A stretch of DNA of 64,000 bases from Tuctoria greenei (GCA_036927565.1 JAYESD010000008.1:121671498-121735497), one strand, 5' to 3'; positions 33,381 through 45,940 are shown, counted from the stretch's first letter. A program made the numbers and translations. Notes: generated by a model not told the origin, from the sequence alone.

Positions 33381-34901
33381 CTGTTGAATATTGGATTTGT
33401 GAATGAGATGGGAATAATAGAGTTAAATCCGATCTGTGAACAAGAAATTTGAGAAGGTCAAACAAAGGATGAGGAAGTCCAAGAAATCAAGGAAAGGACC
33501 CAAGATGGGAGAGAATACAAATTCGATGAGGATGACCAAGGCATTCTATGGCTTGGGAAAAGAATTGTTGTGCATAATGTAAAGCATATTCGAGAAACGA
33601 TATTAAAGGAGTCACATGACTCACCTTACTCAATTCATCTCAGTTGTACGAAGATGTATAAGGACTTGAAAACTTGTTATTGGTGGGGTAGGATAAAAAA
33701 GAACATAGTTGAATATATTGCTTTATGTGATGTGTGCCAACGAGTCAAAGATGAACATCAATGTCCAGCTGGATCGTTGCAGCCATTGAAGATTTCGGAA
33801 TGGAAGTGGGAAGAAATCGATATGGACTTCATAGTTGGATTACCACGAACCCAGTACGGTTGTGTACTCATTATGGGTAGTTGTGGATCGGTTGACAAAA
33901 TCAGCTGGTTTCATTCCTGTCAGGACCAAGTATACCGTTGCACAGTTAGTTGAGTTGTACATGGAGAAAATTGTATGCTGACATGTAGTTTCAAAGAAAA
34001 TAGTGTCTAACCGAGGATCATAATTCACCTCTAGATTCTAGCAGAAATTGCATGAAGCTTTGGGTACAAGGTTAAATTTCAGCTCTGGATATCATCCTCA
34101 AATGGATGGACAAACCGAGAGGACAAATCAAGTATGCTGAGTTGAGAGCTTGTGCTTTGAAGCATGGACGCAGTTGGGACAAGAGCTTGTCGTATGCTGA
34201 GTTTTCCTACAAAAACAGTTACCAAGCCAGCTTGAAGATGTCGCCATATGAAGCACTATATGGAAGGAAGTGTAGGACACCCTTGTTTTGGAATGAGATA
34301 GGAGAAAAAAAATATTTGGACCTTACATGTTGCAAGAAGCTGAAAAACAAGTTCAGAAAATTCGCGAAGACAAAAGGGCTGCTCAATCAAGACAAAAGGG
34401 CTATGCGGTTAATAGGCGAAGAAACTTAGCCTTTGAAGTGGGAGACTTCATATATCTCAAAGTATCACCTATGCATGGTCATAAGCGGTTTAATGTCAGA
34501 GGCAAAATGGCACCTCGCTATATTGGACGATTCAAGATTTTGGTCAAACATGGAGAAGTGGCATATAAGTTTGAGATGCCAACACATCTTTTTGATGTTC
34601 ATGATGTGTTCCATTTTTCTCGGCTCAAGAAGTGCTTAAGAGTAATGGAAGAACAAGTGCCAATGGACGAATTGAATTTGGAAGCAGATTTGACTTATGG
34701 CAAGCAACCGGTCAAAATCTTGGAAATCAAGGAGAGGGTCACAAGGAACAAAGTGATTCAATGATGCAAAATACAATGGAAGCATCATGCAGAATCGGAA
34801 GCAACTTGGGAGATACAAGATGATTTCAAGAAAGAATTTCCCTATATCTTTCCTTCTACGTCGAATCTCGAGGGTGAGATTCATTTTAAGGAGGGTAGGT
34901 T
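33381..34901 (+). pseudogene. D1 integrase and chromodomain-like tail, broken
   Basis: Zinc-binding region (HDSPYSIHLSCTKMYKDLK, CDVCQRVK) at 33570-33760, then MDFIVGLPRTQYG at 33823. The catalytic core is broken by frameshifts between 33860 and 34110; the expected SDRG and TER motifs are decayed. The C-terminal part is readable in two further frames: GDFIYLKVSPM, RYIGRFKIL, the GEVAYKFEMP GPY/F-type module, and a chromodomain-like end (VTRNKVIQ to about 34870). The PPT-like TAAGGAGGGTAGGTT ends at 34901. Confidence 0.82.
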
Positions 34902-35443
34902 TGTAACACCCTCATTTTCATCCATCATGCATTGCATCAATTCTTATACATGTTTATGATTGAGCAACACAAAAGGAATAAGTGTAAAGTAAATTATAAT
35001 CATGCAAGCAAATAAAAACCTGTTGTGCGGACTTGTTTGGACATGGGTCCCGGACTAGTCCTTGTAACTCTCTGTTATTTTCCCTAGGTAGGGCGAACTT
35101 GTCCAGTTTGTACCCCGGCCTAGTCCGATTTTGCTCTCTGTTGTCTTTTTGGACTTTTTCGTTAGTACTATGGACTAGTCCGAAAATGTTTCTCATGTTT
35201 TCCTAAGTCATACCCCGAACTTGTCCGGCTTGACACCGGACTTATCCATTCAACTTTCTTACTTCCAACAGAATAGTTTGGCCCCTAGCGGACTTGTACG
35301 GTGCGCCCGACATGGATTCAATTTTTTCCTCCATGATATGTTATTGGGTATTTACCTTAATTGGGCCCACGAACATCATGCCCAACCCCTGTGGGGCACA
35401 TGTGGAATCCCTACACGGCCTCCACCACCTTGAACTCGAAATA
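34902..35443 (+). repeat. D1 3' LTR, first part
   Basis: Starts TGTAACACCCTCATTTTC after the PPT and stops where D2 inserted. Palindrome units lie at 35029-35301. The last five bases (AAATA, 35439-35443) are the D2 target copy. Confidence 0.9.
35029..35301. repeat. Palindrome array, D1 3' LTR
   Basis: About nine units such as CGGACTTGTTTGG, CCGGACTAGTCC and CCGGACTTATCC, more diverged than in D2. Confidence 0.8.
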
Positions 35444-35592
35444 TGTAACACCCTAATTTTCATGCATCATGCCCTACATACACTCATATACATGTTTAAC
35501 ATTAACCCACATAAAGAGGAACGAGTTTAATATTGATTCGGAGCATTTAAAATTGATTTGGAACAAAACCACACTTAAAACGTAGGAAAGTG

Positions 35593-35913
35593 CGGACTAG
35601 TCCGATTTTTCTGAGGACTAGTCCGATTTCTCTCTGACTAAAAACAGACTTGTCCATTTTTGCTGCGGACTAGTCCGATTTTGCCTCTAGAAACCTTCGG
35701 ACTTGTCCGATTTTGTGCAGACTAGTCTGATATTTCAAGAATCCTTGAAAAATTGCTAAGTCCTTGGAATTTTCCGGACTAGTCCGGTGTTCCAGCGGAC
35801 TTGTCCGTTTTCCTCTCTGTTTAAAGTCGGACTTGTCCGATTTTTGGCCAGACTTGTCCGATTTTCTCTCTGGACGACTTCAGACTAGTCAGGTCCTTTC
35901 CGAACTTGCCCGA
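35593..35913. repeat. Palindrome array, D2 5' LTR
   Basis: Twelve units, including exact CGGACTAGTCCG at 35593-35604 and 35667-35678 and CGGACTTGTCCG-type units at 35699, 35797 and 35828. Spacers of 10-30 bp are T-rich with CTCTGACTAAAAA- and TTTTGCCTCT-type pieces. The array ends about 170 bp upstream of the TATA box. Confidence 0.92.
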
Positions 35914-36081
35914 TATGTCGCGACTCCGAGTTGATCTTTTGTTTTACGACTTGTTTATTGGGTTTCACGTTAAGTGGGCCTAGGGACATCGTGCCTAACT
36001 CTTTTAGAGCTCGTGTGGGACTCTAAACCGGCCTCTACTCATCCCAAAACTCGAAATCCATCTAACCCTAGCCCCCACCTC

Positions 36082-36089
36082 TATATAAA
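36082..36089 (+). promoter_or_regulatory. TATA box of D2 5' LTR
   Basis: TATATAAA in CACCTCTATATAAACAGCCC, conserved across the D LTRs. Confidence 0.75.
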
Positions 36090-38280
36090 CAGCCCCACCC
36101 CTTGGATTAACATCTATTTGCCACTTTTCCACCGACCCAAACCCTAGTTCGTGGAGAGCCACCATCAAGGAGGGAGGAGAAGATCCCAAGCAAGAAGAAG
36201 GAGAGGAGGAAACGAAAGAGGATCAAGATCTCCACCAAGTTTCGTCCTTCACCACCAATTCATCTCCAAGTTCATCACCAACCCTAGATCATCAAGATCG
36301 AAGTGTTACATCCAAATTTCTTGATTCATTGGAGTTCTAAACACCTGGTATACCTTCTATTCTCTTTTCTTTACGAGAATTCAACCCCTAATCTCCAAAT
36401 TCACGTCAATCTAGAAAACCCTAATATGCTGATCTCGCGGAGTGCGGACGTGTCCAGTCCCTAGCGGACTAGTCCGATCTTTCTGGTTAAATTGTGTTGA
36501 ATTAATTCTAAAATTATATCTAATCGAATCCAAACCTGTATAAACTTGTTAAAAGCTATTAGAACTAGTTAGTGATCATTAAAAGCAATCTAGTAACAAG
36601 TTTTACCTTGCATTTGCATAAATCATGCATGCCATGTCATATTGAGTAATATTTGTGCACTCTTTGATTGTGTTTCTTGTCTTGTATGTTTATTGTGCGG
36701 ATTAGACTGATTTGCGCTAGAGAGTGCCACGGAGGATCTACAGCACCAAGATTTTGAAGGCTTTGACCCTAATCAACAGCAAGAGCAAGGCAAGTGTCCT
36801 TGAAGTATATTGATCATGCTTTAAAATAAATGTTTTTTTTTGCAAAATTGCATGCTTGTGTCAATTTGATGGGAATCCTATGATAGGGAATTTACTAGCT
36901 TTGTTTAACCACCCTTGTCACCTGGAATATATGGTAGAGAGTTGGGAAAGGGCTTTTTACCTTTTTGCCTCGCTTAATCAACTGGGATGGAAACCAACTA
37001 TACCACTCAATTTAATTATGCATGGATGAGATTATGGTTAACATGAACTGGTTAAATATTATATGGTAATGGGTGATCTAAGCAAGCCTGGTATGTGTAT
37101 GGGTTGGATGTTATGGTGGTTTGCTTGCTTTAGATCTAAGGACCGGTTCATGCGAGAATAAGCCAGGATTACAGTGCCACCACGAGGCCAAGTATGGGTG
37201 CGGTGTAGCTGATTAATTAGGGCTTTGCCAGTGCTATTTGGACAATTATGGATGCTCGGGGAAGGGGTAGTCGGATCGGGTTTGCTGATGACTGGTGGGA
37301 CTACCCTGGGATCCGAATGGCTCAAGACGGGGCCCTTGGTTGAAGATGTGCTCAGTTGGAGGCATCGCCACCGGTGAAACCTCAGTGGGGTCTAAATAGG
37401 CTAGTAATCCCTTTGTAAAGGCTATTTTGTGATCTCTTGGCCACACACCGATGGAAGTGTGAGACGGCATAATAGAGGTTCTAGTCATCGAAAGGTGATG
37501 GAATCACAAACACGTGGGTAAAGTGGTACAAACTCTGCAGAGTTAAATAAAACTATCATGATAGCTGTGCTCCCGGTTATGAGCACCTGGACAACTTCCA
37601 TGATTAGAGGAAAATTGGAATTTGGGATGGTTATGGTTTGGTAATGGTTATGGATGGTTATGGATTTATTTCTGGTATTGAAAATGGTTATTGGCAAATG
37701 GTGAAATCTGAAATTATTGATGAGGATGGTGAATTGTGGACTGGTATTATGATATTACTTATGATTATGATGGGTTTGATTCATATAAATATAATATATG
37801 TCTTTTGAAATGTTTTAATGTACTTTTCAGCACTTAACCATTATTATTGTCGACATTTGAATAAGCCACATGTCATACTTTCCACACTTGCTGAGTACGA
37901 CATGTACTCACTCTTGCAATCCCCCCCAACAGTTGCAGGTCAGGATTGGGATTTTAATGGCGATAATGCAGAGTTCTAGGCCATGTCTACCGTCAGCTTT
38001 GCCTGTGGTGTTGATTGGAGCCGCGCTATCCCTTATGCTTAGTTGCTTAGTTTGCTTAAGTAGTTTATTTCCACTGCATTAGTTGAACTTGTCATAAATA
38101 TTCATTAGAGCTTGTATTCGAGGATAATCTGGTTTGTGTAATAAAATTTGGTTAATTAATCTTGTTTTGTTGTAATTTTCTGTATACTCTTTTGTGATTG
38201 CACTCGTGTATGTGTGATGAACATCCTGGGCACACATATGCATTAGCTTGGTTCATTTTTCGGAACCGGGTATCACATAT

Positions 38281-38294
38281 TGGTATCAGAGCCA
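38281..38294 (+). other. D2 primer-binding site
   Basis: TGGTATCAGAGCCA, an exact initiator tRNA-Met type PBS, two bases after the LTR. Confidence 0.92.
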
Positions 38295-38544
38295 CAGGTT
38301 GACCGTAGGATGCAGCCTAGATAGAATGGACACTTTAGAGCACATAGGAGCACTCAGGAATCGATGTGTTTTTCTTTGGTGTGCTGTTTGCTATATATTG
38401 TTCGCTTGTGTGCTTAATAGAGGATTTTGGGATGCCTTAGCATTGCCATGACTACCTAGGCTAGTGTAGCTAGCTGTTTAGTTATATCCCTTGATGCAAA
38501 TAGTTGTGGACGTTTTCTAATTCTTACCTATTGCTTTTCTTCAG

Positions 38545-39730
38545 ATGGTGAGGACTCGCAACCAGAGGGATGGCAATGATGAGGAGGAGAACAATGGAGC
38601 ACCTCAGAACAACAACGGGCAAGGACCCGCTCATGGAGCTATCAACATTGAGCAGCTTTTGGCTATGCAAAACCAGCTCATGCAGACCATGATACAGACT
38701 ATGGGACAGCTGCAGGCTGGCAACATCAACAATCAGCCCCACATGCCTCCACCGCCACCTCCGCCTCCTCATAACCGATTGGGAAAGTTTATGAGGACTA
38801 GGCCGCCGACCTTTGCTCAAGCTGCCGACCCTATGAATGCGGATGATTGGCTCAAATCCGTGGAGAAGAAGCTAGCTATTGTCCAATGCAGTGACCAGGA
38901 GAAGGTCTTGTTTGCTTCTCATCAGATAGTGGGAGCAGCTGCAGATTGGTGGGATTCTTATTGCAATGCTCATGAGAACCAAGAGAGAATTACTTGGGCC
39001 GAATTCAAGAAGAATTTTCGTTCTCATTATGTACCGGAGGGTGTTATGATCTTGAAGAGGCAATAATTTGAGAATTTAAGGCAAGGAAAATCAAGCGTGA
39101 GTGAATATCTCAATAAGTTCACTCAACTCTCAAGGTACGCGCCTAAGGATGTTAGTCGGGACAGCCGGAAGCAATATTTGTTCATGAGGGGCTTGAACAA
39201 TGAAATCCAAGTGCAACTACTCAATTGTGACTATGCAAATTTTCAGAAGCTTGTGGACAAAGCGATTGTGGTTGAGAACAAGATTCGTGAGATGGAGCAA
39301 GACAATAAGAGAAAGGCGCCATATCAAGGACAGCAAAAAGGAAGTAATGTGCGCCCTCGCTTTGCGCCGCCCAATGCGCCTTACTTCAGCCCTTCTATTC
39401 CTGCTCAGTGCCCTGGTTATGCACCACGCCCAACTCAGTTTGTGCAGCAGCGCCCTGTCATGCAAGCACCTAGGCCTCCAATGCCTTATGCGCCTCGTGC
39501 TAATTTTCCTGCTGCAAGGGCTCAAAACCAAGCTCATCCCAATAATTCTGCTGGAGTTAAGAAGTGTTATACTTGTGCAGAAGTTGGACACTTTGCACAT
39601 CAATGTCCTAAGTCAGGCATTGGTCAAGGAAGCAATGCTCCGAGGCAAAACCCAATACCCAATGGAGGACAACCACAAGGGAACTGTGGACAACAGAATT
39701 TTGCTCGTGGCAACGTGAACCATGTCTCTA
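38545..39730 (+). pseudogene. D2 gag
   Basis: Opens at ATG 38545-38547 (MVRTRNQRDGNDEEENNG), 250 bases after the PBS. An acidic/Asn-rich start is followed by a Pro run, the capsid region (ADDWLKSVEKKLAIVQC, FASHQIVGAAADWWDSYC, ITWAEFKKNFRSHYVPEG) and, from 39097, [15 protein letters not shown] and FMRGL. A Pro/Gln-rich linker leads to the zinc knuckle [14 protein letters not shown] at codons 341-354. A TAA at 39064-39066 (codon 174) stands where D3 has GAA, a single G-to-T change. The frame is otherwise open. Confidence 0.92.
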
Positions 39731-41547
39731 CAATGGATGCTCAACAAGCGGATGACGAGGTCATTGGTATGTTTCTCACCAACTCCAAACCCGCGACTAT
39801 GTTATTTGATTCTGGAGCATCGCATTCATTCATTGCATCGAAGTATGTTTCCAAGTATAGTTTGCCTATCTCTCATATGAAGTTTACTCTATTGGTTAAA
39901 TCTCCTGGAGGAGAGATGAGGACAAATATAGTATGTCCAAAAGTAAGCCTTAGAATAAGGGGTGTAGACTTCTCTGCCAACCTCGTTGTTTTGGATTCTC
40001 AAGGATTGGATATTATACTTGGTATGGACTGGTTGAGGAAGCACAATGGAGTTATTAAGTGTGCCACGAAGACGGTGAAGTTGACCAACGAAGAAGGGAT
40101 CACCGTAGAATTTGAAGCATCTCAAACCGCACCGAAGCAATTGGAGTTGAATCATATGGACGGTGACGCAATCGAGGAGATTCCGGTGGTGTGTGAATTT
40201 TTGGATGTTTTTCCGGACGAGTTGCCAGATATGCCACCCGATCGAGACATTGAGTTTGTTATTGATTTAATACCTAGAACTGCACCTATAGCTAAGAGGC
40301 CGTATAGGATGCCTCCTATGGAATTAGCGGAGCTCAAGAAGCAAATTCAAGAGCAATTAGAGAAGGGTTTCATTCGCCCAAGCTCTTCACCTTGGGGAGC
40401 GCCCGTGCTGTTCGTGGACAAGAAGGATGGATCCCAAAGGATGTGTGTGGATTACCGAGCTCTCAACGAGGTAACAATCAAGAACAAGTACACCTTGCCA
40501 CACATAGAAGACTTGTTTGATCAGATGAAGGGTGCTTGTGTCTTCTCTAAGATTGACTTGAGGTCGGGATATTTTCAAATGAAGATTAGATCATCGTACA
40601 TACCCAAGACAACTTTTAGGACACGGTATGGATCTTATGAGTACACCGTGATGTCTTTCGGATTGACAAATGCACCTGCATACTTTATGTACCTCATGAA
40701 TAAGGTCTTCATGGAGTACTTGGATAAGTTCGTTGTGGTGTTTATTGATGACATTATGATTTACTCGAAGGATGAGAAGGAACATGAGGAACACTTGAGG
40801 CTTACGTTGCAGAAATTGAGGGAGCATCAATTGTATGCCAAGTTCAACAAGTGTCAGTTTTGGTTGAAAGAGGTGCCATTTTTGGCTCATATCATCTCAG
40901 GAGGAGGAGTATCGGTTGACCCCGGAAAAGTGAGAGATGTGTTGAAGTGGGAACCGCCGCAAAATGTCAAGGAAATAAGGAGTTTTCTTGGGATGGCTGG
41001 ATATTACCGTAGATTCATCAAGGACTTTTCCAAGATAGCCAAGCCTATGACGGAGTTGCTAATGAAGGGAAAGGTGTTCCAATGGACTGAAGCTTGTCAG
41101 ATTAGTTTTTAGGAGTTAAAGAAGAGGTTGACAACAGCCCCAGTTTTGGTATTGCCGGATGTAAGCAAGAGTTTTGACATTTATTGCGATGCATCAAGAC
41201 AAGGACTTGGATGTGTATTGATGCAAGAAGGTCAAGTGGTCGCCTATGCATCAAGACAATTGAAGAAACATGAGCAGAATTACCCAACACATGATTCAGA
41301 ACTTGCAGCCGTGGTACACGCATTGAAGATTTGGACACACTATATTCTTGGACATAGGTGTGAAGTTTATACGGATCATAAGAGTTTGAAGTATATTTTC
41401 ACACAAATGGATCTGAACTTGAGGCAACGAATATGGCTGAAGCTCATCAAAGATTATGATTTGGGGATCAACTATCAACCGGGAAAGGCCAATGTAGTGG
41501 CCGATGCTTTGAGTAGAAAGGGAGTAAGTCACCAACTCACAGTTTAG
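39731..41547 (+). pseudogene. D2 protease, reverse transcriptase and RNase H
   Basis: Same frame as gag. Protease DSGASHSF has its catalytic Asp at codon 422. [52 protein letters not shown] with catalytic Asp at codon 671, and FIDDIMIY with the Asp pair at codons 735-736, so the RT active site is intact. RNase [29 protein letters not shown] and [22 protein letters not shown] at 41110-41112 (codon 856) lies between RT and RNase H, and another at 41545-41547 (codon 1001) lies at the end of RNase H. There is no frameshift. Confidence 0.92.
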
Positions 41548-43119
41548 GAATTACCATTCGAGTTATGTAAGGAGTTTGAGAGGTTGAACCTCGGGTTTGT
41601 AAATGAGATGGAGATGATGGAGTTAAACCCAACCTTGGAGCAAGAAATTCGAGAGGCACAAACCACATATGAGGAGATCAAGGAAATCAAGGAAAGGATC
41701 GAGGAAGGGAGAGAATTCAGATTTGATGAAGACGAACATGGTACCTTATGGCTTGGAAAGAGGATCGTTGTGCCTAATGTAAAGCATATTCGGGAGACGA
41801 TATTAAAAGAGGCACATGACTCACCTTACTCAATTCACACTGGTTGTACAAAGATGTACAAAGACTTGAAGGCTAGCTATTGGTGGGATAGCATGAAGAA
41901 GGACATAGCTGAATATGTGGCATTGTGTGATGTGTGCCAACTTGTGAAGGCGGAACATCAAAGGCCAGCCGGATTATTGCAACCGTTGAAGATTCTGGAA
42001 TGGAAGTGAGAAGAAATTGGAATGGACTTCATAGTTGGGTTACCACGTACTCAGTCCGGGTATGACTCAATTTGGGTAATTGTGGATCGCTTAACCAAGT
42101 CAGCTCATTTTGTCCCTGTGAAGACCAAATATGCAGCTGCACGATTGGCCGAAATATACATAGAGCATATTGTGTGTCGACATGGAGTCCCTAAGAAGAT
42201 AGTTTCGGATAGAGGTTCACAATTTACCTCCAGATTTTGGCAAAAATTGCATGAAGCATTGGGAACGAGGTTGAATTTTAGTTCAGCATATCATCCTCAA
42301 ACGGATGGACAAACCGAGAGGACCAATCAGATTTTAGAGGACATGTTAAGAGTTTGTGCTTTAAAGTATGGGAAAAGTTGGGACAAAAGCTTGCCATATG
42401 CGGAATTTTCATACAACAATAGTTACCAAGCAAGTTTGAAGATGTCACCATATGAAGCGCTTTATGGGAGGAAGTGTAGGACACCTTTATTCTGGAATGA
42501 GGCAGGAGAAACTCAAGTATTTGGTCCAGATGTGTTGCAAGAAGCCAAAAAGCAAGTCCGAATAATTCATGAAAACTTGAGGGCTGCCCAATCAAGGCAA
42601 AAAGGCTATGCAGACAATAGGAGAATGAAACTAGCCTTTGAAGTGGGAGATTTTGTTTACCTCAAGGTGTCACCAATGAGGGGTCATAAGAGGTTTAGCA
42701 TAAGAGGAAAGCTAGCACCTCGTTATAATGGACCATTCAAGATTTTGGACAAAAGAGGAGAAGTAGCGTATAAGTTGGAGATGCCAGCTCATCTTTCAGA
42801 CGTACATCATGTCTTTCATGTTTCCCAGCTCAAGAAGTGCTTGAGAGTACCAGAAGAACAAGTGCCAATGGAAGGATTAGAGCTAGAGGAAGATTTTACT
42901 TATGCCGAGCAACCGATCAAAATCTTGGAAACCAAGGAGAGAGTCACAAGGAACAAGGTTATTAGATGTTGTAAAGTTCAATGGAAGCACCACACAGAAA
43001 AAGAAGTGACGTGGGAATTGGAGAATGATCTCAAGAAGGAATTTCCCTATCTCTTCTCTTCTGCGTCGAATCTCGAGGGCGAGATTCATATTAAGGGGGG
43101 TAGGTTTGTAACACCCTAA
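41548..43119 (+). pseudogene. D2 integrase with chromodomain-like tail
   Basis: Zinc-binding N-domain (HDSPYSIHTGCTKMY, CDVCQ), then a TGA at 42007-42009 (codon 1155) where D1 has TGG. The catalytic core is complete: Asp in MDFIVG (1161), Asp in SDRGSQ (1222) and Glu in GQTER (1258), a D-D-35-E arrangement. The C-terminal GPY/F-type module reads RYNGPFKIL and VAYKLEMP, and a chromodomain-like end (VIRCCKVQWKHH, VTWELENDL) lies at codons 1466-1502, which in chromoviruses guides insertion into heterochromatin. The stop codon at 43117-43119 falls inside the first 13 bases of the 3' LTR. Confidence 0.92.
43091..43106 (+). other. D2 polypurine tract
   Basis: TTAAGGGGGGTAGGTT directly before the 3' LTR; it is also translated as part of the pol end. 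Confidence 0.88.
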
Positions 43120-43255
43120 TTTTCATACATCATGCCCTACATACACTCATATACATGTTTAACATTAACTCACATAAAGAGGAATGAGTTTAAAATTGAT
43201 TCGGAGCATTTAAAATTGATTTGGAACAAAACCGCACTTAAAACGCAGGAAAGTG

Positions 43256-43575
43256 CGGACTAGTCCAATTTTTCTGAGGACTAGTCTGATTTCTCTCTAA
43301 CTAAAAACGGACTTGTCCGTTTTTGCTGCGGACTAGTCCGATTTTGCCTCTGGAAACCTTCAGATTTGTCCGATTTTGTGCAGACTAGTCCGATATTCCA
43401 AGAATCCTTGAAAAATTGCTAAGTCCTTGGACTTTTCCAGACTAGTCTGGTGTTCCAGCGGACTTGTCTGTTTTCCTCTCTGTTTAAAGTCGGACTTGTC
43501 CGATTTTTGGCCAGACTTGTCCGATTTTCTCTCTGGACGACTTCAGACTAGTCCGGTCCTTTCCGGACTTGTCCG
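43256..43575. repeat. Palindrome array, D2 3' LTR
   Basis: Same twelve-unit array as the 5' LTR, with a few single-base changes between the copies. Confidence 0.92.
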
Positions 43576-43744
43576 ATATGTCGCGACTCCGAGTTGATCT
43601 TTTGTTTTACGACTTGTTTATTGGGTTTCACGTTAAGTGGGCCTAGGGACGTCGTGCCTAACTCTTTTAAAGCCCATGTGGGACTCTAAACCGGCCTATA
43701 CTCATCCCAAAACTCGAAATCCATCTAACCCTAGCCCCCACCTC

Positions 43745-43752
43745 TATATAAA
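43745..43752 (+). promoter_or_regulatory. TATA box of D2 3' LTR
   Basis: TATATAAA, equivalent to 36082-36089. Confidence 0.73.
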
Positions 43753-45940
43753 CAGCCCCACCCCTTGGATTAACATCTATTTGCCACTTTTCCACCCACC
43801 CAATCCCTAGTACGTGGAGAGCCACCATCAAGGAGGGAGGAGAAGATCCCAAGCAAGAGGAAGGAGAGGAGGAAACGAAAGAGGATCAAGATCTCCACCA
43901 AGTTTCGTCCTTCACCACCAATTCATCTCCAAGTTCATCACCAACCCTAGATCATCAAGATCCAATTGTTACCTCCAAATTTCTTGATTCATTGGAGTTC
44001 TAAACACATGGTATACCTTCTATTCTCTTTTCTTTAAGACAATCAACCCCTAATCTCCAAATTCACGTCGTTCTAGAAAACCCTAATCTGCTGATCTCGC
44101 AGAGTGCGGACTTGTCCGGTCCCTAGTGGACTAGTCCGATCTTTCTGGTTAAATTGTGTTGAATTAATTCTAAAATTTGATCTAATCAAATCCAAACCTG
44201 TATAAACTTGTTAAAAGCTATTAGAACTAGTTAGTGATCATTAAAAGCAATCTAGTAACAAGTTTTACCTTGCATTTGCCTAAATCATGCATGTCATGTC
44301 ATATTGAGTAATATTTGTGCACTCTTTGATTGTGTTTCTTGTCTTGTATTTTTATTGTGCGTATTAGACGGATTTGTGCTAGAGAGTGCCACGGAGGATC
44401 TACAGCACCAAGAGTTTGAAGGCTTTGACCCTAATCAACAGCAAGAGCAAGGCAAGTGTCCTTGAAGCATATTGACCCTATTTTAAAATAAATGTTTTGT
44501 TAGAAAAATTGCATGCTTGTGTCAATTTGATGGGAATCCTATGATAGGGAGTTTACTAGCTTTGTTTAACCACCCTTGTCACCTGGAATATATGGTAGAG
44601 AGTCGGGAAAGGGCTTTTTACCTTTTTGCCTCGCTTAATCAACTGGGATGGAACCAACTATACCACTCAATTTAATTATGCATGGATGAGATTATGGTTA
44701 ACATGAACTGGTTAAATATGATATGGTAGTGGGTGATCTAAGCAAGCATGGTATGTGGATGGGTTGAATGTTATGGTGGTTTGCTTGCTTGAGATCTAAG
44801 GACCGGTTCTTGCGAGAATAAGCTAGGATTACAGTGCCACCACGAGGCCAAGTATGGGTGCGGCGTAGCTGATTAATTAGGGCTTTGCCAGTGCTATTTG
44901 GACCATTATGGATGCTCGGGGAAGGGGTAGTCGGATTTGGTTTGTTGATGATTGGTGGGACTACCCTGAGATCCGAATGGCTCAAGAGGGGGCCCTTGGT
45001 TGAAGATGTGCTCAGTTGGAGGCATCGCCACCGGTGAAACCTCAGTGTGGTCTAAATAGGCTAGTAATCCCTTTGTAAAGGCTATTTTGTGATCTCTTGG
45101 CCACACACCAACGGAAGTGTGAGACGGCATAATAGAGGTTCTAGTCATCGAAAGGTGATGGAATCACAAACACGTGGGTAAAGTGGTACAAACTCTGCAG
45201 AGTTAAATAAAACTATCATGATAGCCGTGCTCCCGGTTATGAGCACCTGGACAACTTCCATGATTAGAGGGAAATTGGAATTTGGGATTGTTATGGTTTG
45301 GTAATGGTTATGGATGGTTACGGATTTATTTCTGGTATTGAAAATGGTTATTGGCAAATGGTAAAACCTGGAATTATTGATGAGGATGGTGAATATTGGA
45401 CTGGTATTATGATATTACTTATGATTATGATGGGTTTGATTCATATAAATATAATATATTGCTTTTCAAATGTTTTAATGTACTTTTCAGCACTAAACCA
45501 TTATTATTGTCGACATTTGAATAAGCCACATGTCATACTTTCCACACTTGCTGAGTACGACATGTACTCACTCTTGCAATCCCCCCCCCCAACAGTTGCA
45601 GGTCAGGATTGGGAGCTTAATGGCGATAATGCGGAGTTCTAGGCCGTGTCTACCGTCAGCTTTGCCTGTGGTGTTGATTGGAGCCGCGCTATCCCTTGTG
45701 CTTAGTTTCTTAGTTTGCTTAATTAGTTTAGTTCCACTGCATTAGTTGAACTTGTCATAAATATTCATTAGAGCTTATATTCGAGGATAATCTGGTTTGT
45801 GTAATAAAATTTGGTTAATTAATCTTGTTCTGTGGTAATTTTCTGTATACTCTTTTGTGATTGCACTCGTGTATGTCTGATGAACATCCTGGGCACACAT
45901 ATGCGTTAGCTTGGTTCATTTTTTGGAACCGGGTGTCACA

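Larger units (their letters stand above)
35444..38278 (+). repeat. D2 5' LTR
   Basis: 2835 bp. Order: palindrome array (35593-35913), TATA box (36082-36089), two more palindromes (36440-36476), an AT-rich part, an ATGGTT-rich stretch near 37620-37700, then CGGAACCGGGTATCACA at the end. Confidence 0.94.
35444..45940 (+). mobile_element. Element D2: full-length Tekay-like chromovirus
   Basis: 10,497 bp. LTRs 35444-38278 (2835 bp) and 43107-45940 (2834 bp) start TGTAACACCCTAATTTTC and end GGTATCACA / GGTGTCACA. PBS at 38281, PPT at 43091-43106. The target copies AAATA (35439-35443) and AAATC (45941-45945) match at 4 of 5 bases; the D1 LTR reads ..CGAAATCCATC.. at this site in other copies. Gag, protease, RT, RNase H, integrase and chromodomain-like tail are all present in one frame with four stops. 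The two LTRs differ at four of the first 98 bases, so it is not a very recent insertion. Confidence 0.96.
43107..45940 (+). repeat. D2 3' LTR
   Basis: 2834 bp partner of 35444-38278, with the array at 43256-43575, the TATA box at 43745-43752 and a C-homopolymer at about 45581-45590 that is shorter in the 5' LTR. Confidence 0.94.

Noticed and set aside
35593..35913. Regularly spaced palindromes as a CRISPR-like array
   Set aside because: Units are only 12 bp, spacers vary and are themselves related, and this is a plant LTR; no cas genes are present.
45298..45642. 114-codon ORF in the D2 3' LTR
   Set aside because: The equivalent region of the 5' LTR is interrupted; it covers an ATGGTT-rich low-complexity stretch.
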